The notes under the pieces are model-generated. The model searched no databases. It was not told the DNA's origin and worked only from the letters and a program-made list of their open reading frames with translations. Of a DNA stretch of 9,155 nucleotides, positions 1 to 5,248 are shown one piece after another. A program made the translations under genes and the position numbers. This DNA is from Thermoprotei archaeon. Lineage in GTDB: Archaea; Thermoproteota; Thermoprotei; QMSL01; B3-G16. Every line of letters starts with the position of its first letter. The first letter of the stretch is position 1. Location of the stretch: positions 1 through 9,155 of the forward strand of contig JAGGUS010000020.1 of the NCBI GenBank assembly GCA_021158375.1, read 5' to 3'.

Positions 1-2
1 CA

Positions 3-89
3 ACCATAATACTCCAACCCATTTCAAAGATAAGGGAGATACTTAATAGAGGAGAGAAGATATTAGAGAACATGAAGAACAAATCATAA
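3..89 (+). CDS. 3' end of an unidentified upstream gene
   Basis: The third frame is open from the left edge to a TAA at 87-89 and gives 28 residues, ending in a charged helical tail (KIREILNRGEKILENMKNKS). Codon use (ATA, AGA, AGG, AAG, GAG) matches the neighbours. The stop lies 12 bases before the start of the next gene, and that gene's SD follows directly, as in an archaeal operon. The piece is too short to assign to a family. It could be a chance open frame, but the tight spacing argues for a real gene end. Confidence 0.6.
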   Translation, partial: TIILQPISKIREILNRGEKILENMKNKS

Positions 90-101
90 AGATGTGATAG
101 T

Positions 102-632
102 ATGAGCTATGAGCCTGAAGCTGAAGTAAAGAGATTAGCAAATCTTAAAAGTTTCATTGAGAAAAAGATAGCCCAATTAGAAGAGGAAATAGCGTTCTTT
201 AAGGAATGCCTTAGGCTAATCGATGAACAACTGAAGGCTAAGAGCTTTCGCAGAGCAATTGAGGTCGCCGAAGAAGTAGAAGAACATGAAGAGGAGATAT
301 ATAGTAGGGTTCTACAAAGAGTACTTGCAAAGATGTATGTCTCTAAAAATAGGATAAGGATAGTGCCTGAGAGCAACGTAAAAATAGAAATAGATAAGCC
401 GCCTTTCAGTACGTTTCTGCTAAAGAGAGTTCTTGATGGCTATGCAAGGGATGATCTAGAAGATGTAAGGAGAGGGAGGCTAACTCCTGATGAGGCCCTA
501 AGGTATGAGGTTAAATCTGAAGGAGGCGTGTTGAAGGAACTAATAATATATAACTATAGAAACGATGAGCGCTTACGTAGGATAAGAAGCCTAATTAGAT
601 GGACTTTCGAGAAGATGTTAGAGAGTAGGTAG
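102..632 (+). CDS. Coiled-coil protein of unknown function upstream of DNA ligase
   Basis: A 176-residue, highly charged soluble protein that I do not recognise as a characterised family. Residues about 5-65 form a long amphipathic helix rich in E, K and L, very likely a coiled coil. Residues about 68-150 look like a mixed alpha/beta domain, with a strand-like stretch (RIRIVPESNVKIEIDKPPF, about 84-102), a helix, an acidic-basic segment and a further strand (ELIIYNY). The C-terminus is a basic helix (about 154-176). There is no signal peptide, membrane segment or metal-binding cysteine cluster; the only cysteine is C36. The start is supported by GATGTGAT at 91-98, one mismatch from the ideal SD GAGGTGAT and 3 bases from the ATG. 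It lies 67 bases before lig on the same strand, which hints at a nucleic-acid-related role by position only. The coding assignment is secure; the function is unknown. Confidence 0.85.
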   Translation: MSYEPEAEVKRLANLKSFIEKKIAQLEEEIAFFKECLRLIDEQLKAKSFRRAIEVAEEVEEHEEEIYSRVLQRVLAKMYVSKNRIRIVPESNVKIEIDKPPFSTFLLKRVLDGYARDDLEDVRRGRLTPDEALRYEVKSEGGVLKELIIYNYRNDERLRRIRSLIRWTFEKMLESR

Positions 633-699
633 AACTCCGCTTTAATGAGAACGAAATAGTTAATTACCTCCGCGTAGTGGTTTCTCTAGGTAAGAGTAT

Positions 700-2484
700 A
701 TGCTCTATTCTGAGCTAGTCGAAACATATGAGAAAATAGAGAGAACGACGCGTAGGACTGAAATGACGGCCTACCTAGTAGCTCTATTAAAGAAGGTACC
801 CTCAGAGATCATAGACAAAGTAATCTACCTAACTCAGGGGAAACTAAGACCTGATTATGAAGGCCTAGAATACGGTATGGGCGAAAAATTAGTTATGAGA
901 GCTATAGCCCTCGCTGCTGGATGTAGCTTAAAGGATGTAGAGGAGACTGTTAGAAAAGTAGGAGACTTAGGTAGTACTGCAGAGATCCTTCTTAGGTCTA
1001 AAAAGAAGGGAGTCAGCTTATTCGATTTCATGGGAGAAGTTCAAGTAGAGAGAGAACTTACTGTTAACAGAGTTTACGATACTTTAATGAAGATAGCAAG
1101 AGCTTCAGGTGAGGGAGCGCAGGATACTAAAGTGTCCCTATTGGCCTCACTTCTTCGCGATGCTAAACCAAAAGAGGCTAAATATCTCATAAGGACAATT
1201 CTCGGCAGACTTAGGCTTGGTATAGCAGATATGACCATACTTGATGCTCTCGCTATATCCTTTGGTAAAGGTAAGGGATCTAGAGAGGTCATAGAAAGAG
1301 CTTACAACAGATATCCGGATTTAGGTTATATAGCTAAGGTGCTTATAAAGGAGGGTCTTGAAGGTGTCAAGAACATAGGTATACATGTTGGCGTTCCAAT
1401 AATGCCTATGCTGGCTGAAAGACTTAGAACGCCTGAGGAAATACTCCAGAAACTAGGAGGGGTTTGTATTGCTGAATATAAGTATGATGGTATGAGAATA
1501 CAAGCTCATAAGAAAGGCAATGAAGTAACGTTATTCAGTAGAAGACTTGAAAACGTAACTCATTTCTTCCCAGATGCCTGCGAATTAATAAGGAAGCACA
1601 TAAAGGCGAATGAGGCGATCGTTGAAGGTGAATGCGTAGCCATAGATCCAGATACTGGAGAGCTAAGGCCATTTCAAGAGCTAATGCATAGAAGGCGTAA
1701 ATACGATATCAAGAGAGCTATGGAGGAGTATCCCGTTAGCTTATTCATGTTTGACGTTTTATATGTAGATGGAAAAGACCTTACGTTAACACCATATCCT
1801 GAACGTAGGGAAGTGCTTAAATCTATAGTGGAGGAGACTGATAGGATAAGACTTGCTGAATGGAAGTTAGTGAAGAGTCCAAAGGAGCTAGAGGAATTCT
1901 TCGAACAAGCTATAGCTGATGGTTGTGAAGGAGTTATGTGCAAATCGTTAATGCCTAATGCGATATACCAGAGTGGCACAAGGGGATTCCTTTGGATAAA
2001 GTATAAGAGAGACTATAAGGCTGAGTTGGCAGATACTCTGGATTTAGTAGCTGTTGGTGCTTTCTGGGGTAAGGGTAAGAGAGCTGGCACTTATGGTGCC
2101 TTACTTATGGCGGCATACGATCCAGGTACTGATACATTTAAAACCGTCTGTAAAGTTGGGTCTGGCTTTACAGATGAGGATCTAGCCCAACTCCCTAAGA
2201 TGTTCGAACCGTATATAATAGATCATAAACATCCTAGAGTCGATAGTAAAATGGAAGCTGATGTATGGTTTGTACCAGCTATAGTAATGGAGATAACAGG
2301 AGCTGAGATAACGCTTTCACCTATACATACTTGCGCATGGGGCGTAATAAAAGAAGGAGCGGGTTTAGCAATACGTTTCCCTCGCTTTATACGTTTTAGA
2401 CCAGATAAAAGTCCTGAAGAAGCAACTACAGTACAAGAGGTAATAGATTTATACAGGAAGCAGAGAAAGATAGTCTCCAAGTGA
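700..2484 (+). CDS. lig: ATP-dependent DNA ligase
   Basis: Seals nicks between Okazaki fragments and in repair by forming a lysine-AMP enzyme intermediate and then an adenylated 5' phosphate. At 594 residues it has the usual length of the archaeal/eukaryotic ligase I type. In order: an N-terminal DNA-binding domain (about 1-220), an adenylation domain (about 235-435) and an OB-fold domain (about 440-590). Motif I is KYDG at 261-264, with catalytic K261 and R266. Further motifs are SRRLENVT (280-287), VEGE (308-311), FMFDVLY (349-355), EGVMCK (410-415, C414 where V is common), LWIKYK (431-436, with K434 and K436), and a C-terminal motif VI-like region IRFPRFIRFRPDKSPE (558-573). TAYLVALLKK and VIYLTQGKL near the N-terminus match Sulfolobus-type ligases and support the ATG at 700. 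The SD is weak (AGGT, 688-691). The gap before it may carry its own promoter, but I see no convincing TATA box there. The gene is intact. Confidence 0.97.
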   Translation: MLYSELVETYEKIERTTRRTEMTAYLVALLKKVPSEIIDKVIYLTQGKLRPDYEGLEYGMGEKLVMRAIALAAGCSLKDVEETVRKVGDLGSTAEILLRSKKKGVSLFDFMGEVQVERELTVNRVYDTLMKIARASGEGAQDTKVSLLASLLRDAKPKEAKYLIRTILGRLRLGIADMTILDALAISFGKGKGSREVIERAYNRYPDLGYIAKVLIKEGLEGVKNIGIHVGVPIMPMLAERLRTPEEILQKLGGVCIAEYKYDGMRIQAHKKGNEVTLFSRRLENVTHFFPDACELIRKHIKANEAIVEGECVAIDPDTGELRPFQELMHRRRKYDIKRAMEEYPVSLFMFDVLYVDGKDLTLTPYPERREVLKSIVEETDRIRLAEWKLVKSPKELEEFFEQAIADGCEGVMCKSLMPNAIYQSGTRGFLWIKYKRDYKAELADTLDLVAVGAFWGKGKRAGTYGALLMAAYDPGTDTFKTVCKVGSGFTDEDLAQLPKMFEPYIIDHKHPRVDSKMEADVWFVPAIVMEITGAEITLSPIHTCAWGVIKEGAGLAIRFPRFIRFRPDKSPEEATTVQEVIDLYRKQRKIVSK

Positions 2485-2499
2485 TTGAAGGTGTGAAGC

Positions 2500-3072
2500 T
2501 TGAAGTCTCATATAGAGGTAGAGGTAAAGGTACGCTTAAGTAGCCTTAAGGAGTTCGACAATATAATAAGAGACCTAAACGCTAAATTTATAGACTTTAA
2601 TGTAGAGGATGATCTATATTTTAATCATCCTAGTAGAAACTTTAAGGATACTGGTGAAGTACTAAGGCTCAGACGGAACAATAAAGGACGCGTGACGCTT
2701 ACATATAAGGCTATCAGACCTAGCACTTACAAATCTAGATTAGAAGTAGAAGTTGAAGTAAGTGATTACCAAGCTATGCTAGAGATACTCAAAAATTTAG
2801 GCTTCAAACCAGTAGCTAGAGTCGTGAAAAGTAGGCGAATCTACGAAATAGACTTTCTAGGAAATAAAGTGCACTTCCTCCTAGACGAGGTGAAAGGACT
2901 TGGTACCTTTCTTGAAATAGAGGTTGTAAGCAAAAATACTGAAGAAGGGGAGCGTTTATTAAAGGCATTATTATCGAAGCTAAACCTTACAGGAAGGACT
3001 ATTACAAAGTCATACTTAGAGATGATGCTAGATAAAAATAATAATCCTGAATTCGATACTATACTGGGATGA
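2500..3072 (+). CDS. cyaB: CYTH-domain triphosphate tunnel metalloenzyme (class IV adenylate cyclase/triphosphatase family)
   Basis: A 190-residue CYTH protein, the full length for archaeal cyaB-type members. The signature ExExK is EVEVK at 6-10. The other charged strands that line the tunnel are visible: LRLRR (55-59), TYK (68-70), RLEVEVEV (80-87), KSRR (110-113) and DEVKGLGTFLEIE (129-141), followed by a C-terminal SYLEMML helix (171-177). These acidic and basic residues bind divalent metal and a triphosphate group. The family name comes from bacterial CyaB, but the characterised Sulfolobus acidocaldarius relative is mainly a tripolyphosphatase, so hydrolysis of inorganic or organic triphosphate is the likelier activity. 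The start is TTG at 2500, 15 bases after the lig stop, with the SD-like AAGGTGTGA (2487-2495) in the gap; it is probably cotranscribed with lig. No cAMP-related gene is nearby. Confidence 0.9.
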   Translation: MKSHIEVEVKVRLSSLKEFDNIIRDLNAKFIDFNVEDDLYFNHPSRNFKDTGEVLRLRRNNKGRVTLTYKAIRPSTYKSRLEVEVEVSDYQAMLEILKNLGFKPVARVVKSRRIYEIDFLGNKVHFLLDEVKGLGTFLEIEVVSKNTEEGERLLKALLSKLNLTGRTITKSYLEMMLDKNNNPEFDTILG

Positions 3073-3095
3073 TGTAAAGGTTTCCGGTGTGATCA

Positions 3096-3179
3096 ATGAA
3101 CGGGCATCTCCTTCTGACCGTTATGTGTTTAATAATTCACTATCGGCTAAGAAATAATAAGCATAATTTATGTCAATAG
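3096..3179 (+). CDS. Possible 27-residue ORF before the reductase gene
   Basis: A short frame from ATG 3096 to TAG 3177-3179 begins MNGHLLLTVMCLIIHYRLRN. It is preceded by GGTGTGAT (3086-3093), resembling the SD sites of other genes here, only 2 bases from the ATG. It has a short hydrophobic stretch followed by a basic, asparagine-rich tail, and could be a tiny membrane peptide or a leader. Against it: the candidate TATA box of the next gene lies inside it, the length is near chance expectation, and an alternative reading (a degenerate C/D-type RNA at 3070-3117) uses the same bases. Confidence 0.2.
   Translation: MNGHLLLTVMCLIIHYRLRNNKHNLCQ
3128..3136 (+). promoter_or_regulatory. Candidate TATA box for the reductase gene
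   Basis: TTTAATAAT in the 125-base gap after cyaB. A start of transcription about 26 bases downstream (near 3158) would give a leader of about 40 bases containing the SD GAAGTGAG (3185-3192) before ATG 3198. A second AT-rich box, ATAATTTAT (3163-3171), is too close to the gene to leave that SD in the transcript. Confidence 0.35.
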
Positions 3180-3197
3180 TAGAGGAAGTGAGAATCC

Positions 3198-4193
3198 ATG
3201 TATGACGTCATAGTAGTAGGCGCTGGAATAGCGGGTCTTACCGCAGCTCTTTATAGTAAGAGACTTGGCCTGAACACGCTGGTGATAAGTAGAGATATAG
3301 GTGGTCAGGCGATATTGGCTCCGGAGATACAGAACTATCCTGGCTTCATATCGATTAATGGATTTGAACTAGTTAAAAAATTACAAGAACATGTTATGAA
3401 CTATGATGTCGAAATGGTATTTGATGAAGTGATTGAGGTCAGAGAGAAGCGAAGAGCATTTACGGTACGGACGGCCTCAGGAACAGAATATCAGGCATTA
3501 GCATTGATACTCGCTATTGGAAAAGCTCCTCGAGAGCTAAACGTTCCCGGCGAAAAAGAATTTAAGGGAAGAGGGGTGTCATATTGTACAATATGCGATG
3601 CACCACTGTTTAGAGAGAAGAAAGTAGCTCTGGTAGGAGTAGGTGAAGCCGGTCTACATGGTGCTTTAATACTTTCAGAAGTTGTAAAGGAGTGTTATTG
3701 GATCTTCCCTACTCCCAATCCAGGAACCTCTGATAAAGAGCGATTGAATTATTTAAAGTCGAAGGGTAATGTAAAGTTCATGCCTAATACAAAGGTCATC
3801 AGGATAGAGGGCGATACAAGAGTACGTTCTATAGTAATAAAGAATTTAAAAGATAATAAGGAAGAGACGATAAGAGTTGATGGACTCTTTGTAGAGATGG
3901 GGTATGTTACGAAAACTGAGTTCCTGAAAGGCTTTATAGAATTAAATGAGAAGGGGGAAATAGTAATCGATAAGCTTTGTAGGACTTCTAAAGAGGGAGT
4001 ATTTGCTGCAGGCGATGTTACTGATATACCTTATAAGCAGGCGGTCATCTCGGCTGGTCAAGGCGCTACTGCGGCTCTCTCTGCATATAATTATATAGCA
4101 AGGATAAAAGGTTTAGCTAAGGTAACAAGTGATTGGAAGCATATTAAAGTAAAGACGAAAGAGTCGAAAGAGGGCTTCTTCCTTAGAATCTAG
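3198..4193 (+). CDS. trxB: Thioredoxin-reductase-like FAD disulfide oxidoreductase lacking the usual NADPH motifs
   Basis: A 331-residue low-molecular-weight thioredoxin reductase fold that should pass electrons through FAD to a CxxC site and on to a thioredoxin or glutaredoxin-like protein. The N-terminal FAD site is GAGIAG (8-13). The redox-active pair is CTIC followed by D (C130, C133, D134). The second FAD motif is GVFAAGDVTD (267-276), and QAVISAGQGATAA (281-293) is the usual C-terminal helix. The nucleotide-binding domain is unusual: GVGEAG (147-152) replaces the usual GGGNSA-type loop, and the HRR...R motif that binds the NADPH 2'-phosphate is absent, replaced by IFPTPNPGTSDKER (169-182). 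The donor may therefore be NADH, ferredoxin or another carrier, as in known NADPH-independent members (for example the Thermoplasma enzyme and ferredoxin- or deazaflavin-linked relatives). The start is supported by GAAGTGAG 5 bases upstream. A 20-residue basic tail extends the C-terminus. It overlaps the facing PDO gene by 4 bases. The fold is certain; the electron donor is not. Confidence 0.92.
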   Translation: MYDVIVVGAGIAGLTAALYSKRLGLNTLVISRDIGGQAILAPEIQNYPGFISINGFELVKKLQEHVMNYDVEMVFDEVIEVREKRRAFTVRTASGTEYQALALILAIGKAPRELNVPGEKEFKGRGVSYCTICDAPLFREKKVALVGVGEAGLHGALILSEVVKECYWIFPTPNPGTSDKERLNYLKSKGNVKFMPNTKVIRIEGDTRVRSIVIKNLKDNKEETIRVDGLFVEMGYVTKTEFLKGFIELNEKGEIVIDKLCRTSKEGVFAAGDVTDIPYKQAVISAGQGATAALSAYNYIARIKGLAKVTSDWKHIKVKTKESKEGFFLRI

Positions 4194-4846
4194 CTTATGG
4201 CCTCTAATATTTTCTCTATGAAGAATTCGTGGGGAATAGCTCCTTCTACTTCGACTTTATCATTTATCACTATTTTCGGAACTGCAAATATATTATATTT
4301 TTCAGCGAGCTCTGGGAATTCGGATACTTCTACTACATCTGAAGTTATGTTTAAGTTAGCTATCGCATACATATGTGCTGCTTTTGCAGCAATAGGACAA
4401 TATGGGCAAGTTGGAGTTACAAAGACCTGTATATGAACCTTCTCGTTTATTTCTCTCAGCTTGAGCAGTACTTCTTTAGGTAAATCTGGAGTTCCTTTCG
4501 ATGCATAAACTATGTCCTCTATGATTACGCCAAATTCATAGCCTGCAGGAACACCGAAATACCTTATATTATATTTGTCCTTACCATGTATGACTATTGC
4601 AGGTCTTTTATCTATGTTAAATTCATGTTCTAAGCTCTCATTCATTTTAATGGCAGTTAGTTTGTTGCTCAGACCACTTAGTAGCTTGAGTATCTCCTCG
4701 ACCATTCTACTAAATTCTCCTCTTTCTCCTTCTTCATCATCTATTGCGTAATAAATCACTACATTACTCTCTAATCGAGCAAAATATTCTTTAACTTTAT
4801 TGAGGGTCTTCTCATCTAATTTAATAGGCACTTTCCCACCCTTCAA
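4190..4846 (-). CDS. Protein disulfide oxidoreductase (glutaredoxin-like, PDO family) with a single CxxC
   Basis: 218 residues forming two tandem thioredoxin folds, as in the PDO family of thermophilic archaea, which makes and exchanges disulfides in cytoplasmic proteins. The C-terminal fold is complete: CPYC at 147-150 after VFVTPT, and the cis-proline loop VPKI (P190). The N-terminal fold keeps its framework (RPAIVIHG with P82, then RYFGVPAGYEF), but the strand that should end in CxxC reads YYAIDDEEGER (32-42) and has no cysteine. C147 and C150 are the only cysteines in the protein. Typical PDOs have a site in each half. The start is TTG 4846-4844 with SD AGGAG (4859-4855), 8 bases away. 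An alternative is GTG 4831-4829, preceded by GGTGGG, which would remove five residues. The neighbouring flavoprotein is the natural candidate for its reductase. The family is confident; the activity of the N-terminal half is doubtful. Confidence 0.92.
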   Translation of the reverse strand: MKGGKVPIKLDEKTLNKVKEYFARLESNVVIYYAIDDEEGERGEFSRMVEEILKLLSGLSNKLTAIKMNESLEHEFNIDKRPAIVIHGKDKYNIRYFGVPAGYEFGVIIEDIVYASKGTPDLPKEVLLKLREINEKVHIQVFVTPTCPYCPIAAKAAHMYAIANLNITSDVVEVSEFPELAEKYNIFAVPKIVINDKVEVEGAIPHEFFIEKILEAIS

Positions 4847-4880
4847 ATGATGTACTCCTACCTATTGTCACAAATCCTCA

Positions 4881-4892
4881 TAAATAAATTTA
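4881..4892 (-). promoter_or_regulatory. Candidate TATA box for the PDO gene
   Basis: Reading leftward, TTAAATTTATTTA spans roughly these bases. Transcription starting about 26 bases further on, near 4859, would give a short leader of about 13 bases that begins at the AGGAG ribosome site of the TTG start at 4846. The spacing fits an archaeal promoter; there is no direct evidence. Confidence 0.4.
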
Positions 4893-4951
4893 ATGATAGA
4901 TCCACTTTAATAGATCAGATGTTACTAAAACATTAAAAACGTTAAGTTTTT

Positions 4952-5074
4952 GTGAAAGCCTTTCTGCATATTGTTATCAAGAAAGTCACTGAGCTAGATG
5001 GAATTATCTATGACGTTAAAGGTCTCGATAAGGTTATGATACATGATCTATACGAAGAAAATCTATTATTGTGA
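4952..5074 (+). CDS. Doubtful 40-codon ORF or gene remnant
   Basis: Opens with GTG at 4952 (a TAA at 4943-4945 excludes any upstream extension) and ends at TGA 5072-5074. The peptide starts VKAFLHIVIKKVTELDGIIY and continues with an alternating pattern of hydrophobic and charged residues, ending EENLLL. Amino-acid composition and codon choice (GAT, AAG, GTT, CTA, ATA) look like those of real genes here. The beginning faintly recalls the strand that opens an AsnC/Lrp-type ligand-binding domain, but I do not claim that family. No SD precedes it. It may be a leaderless microprotein, a decayed gene fragment, or chance. Confidence 0.25.
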   Translation: MKAFLHIVIKKVTELDGIIYDVKGLDKVMIHDLYEENLLL

Positions 5075-5075
5075 T

Positions 5076-5098
5076 TTTATAAAAGTATACTTATATTA
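5076..5098 (+). promoter_or_regulatory. AT-rich promoter region for the guide RNA
   Basis: Two TATA-like boxes lie in tandem: TTTATAAAA (5076-5084) and TTATATTAAA (5091-5100). The second would place transcription start near 5120, at the C box of the sRNA; the first would start near 5106 and leave about 14 bases before it. Either is compatible with independent transcription of the sRNA. Confidence 0.4.
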
Positions 5099-5119
5099 AA
5101 TTTATAGGGAATTCCTTAC

Positions 5120-5168
5120 GTGATGAAGGAGTGGAGCGGCTGAGCTCTGATGATGGCCGTAAAGCTGA
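5120..5168 (+). ncRNA. C/D box sRNA guiding 2'-O-methylation
   Basis: All four boxes of an archaeal C/D box guide RNA are perfect and correctly spaced: C box GTGATGA (5120-5126), 13-base guide AGGAGTGGAGCGG (5127-5139), D' box CTGA (5140-5143), 4-base linker GCTC, C' box TGATGA (5148-5153), 11-base guide TGGCCGTAAAG (5154-5164) and D box CTGA (5165-5168). Such RNAs assemble with L7Ae, Nop5 and fibrillarin, which methylates the target nucleotide paired to the fifth base upstream of D or D'. By that rule, the D guide targets CUUUACGGCCA (methyl on the A at its fifth position) and the D' guide targets CCGCUCCACUCCU (methyl on the U at its fifth position). I could not place either in rRNA or tRNA from memory. 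The terminal stem is weak. The transcript probably extends a few bases beyond both boxes. It lies between genes, 81 bases before the ECF gene, with T-rich sequence (TATATTCTT, 5175-5183) just downstream as a possible terminator. Confidence 0.85.
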
Positions 5169-5203
5169 TATCCTCTATATTCTTCGCCACACTTGATAGT
5201 TAG

Positions 5204-5212
5204 TTTTATAAT
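5204..5212 (+). promoter_or_regulatory. TATA box for the ECF transporter gene
   Basis: TTTTATAAT, centred near 5208, predicts a transcription start at about 5233-5235 and a short leader of about 15 bases before ATG 5249. Only a weak SD-like GAGTGGGT (5233-5240) would remain at the leader's 5' end, so translation may be effectively leaderless. Confidence 0.5.
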
Positions 5213-5222
5213 ATCTTTGATT

Positions 5223-5236
5223 ACTCATAAATGAGT
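5223..5236. repeat. Short inverted repeat over the predicted transcription start
   Basis: ACTCAT-AA-ATGAGT is a perfect 6-base inverted repeat with a 2-base centre. It sits 11 bases after the TATA box of the ECF gene and overlaps the predicted start of transcription, the usual place for an archaeal repressor operator. It is short enough to be coincidental in AT-rich DNA. Confidence 0.35.
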
Positions 5237-5248
5237 GGGTACTAAAAA

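Noticed and set aside
2500..3072. A dedicated cAMP-signalling role for the CYTH gene
   Set aside because: The family is functionally mixed, the characterised Sulfolobus relative is mainly a triphosphatase, and no cAMP-binding or phosphodiesterase gene is nearby.
4197..4436. A + strand frame of 79 codons after the reductase stop
   Set aside because: Antisense to the CPYC-containing end of the PDO gene, whose family match is clear; no SD is present.
5231..5245. An earlier ATG before the ECF carrier gene
   Set aside because: It reads ATG AGT GGG TAC TAA, so it closes after four codons and is out of frame with the ATG at 5249.
5075..5248. A riboswitch (such as an FMN element) upstream of the vitamin carrier
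   Set aside because: No multi-stem conserved element is visible; the structured part of the gap is fully explained by the C/D boxes.
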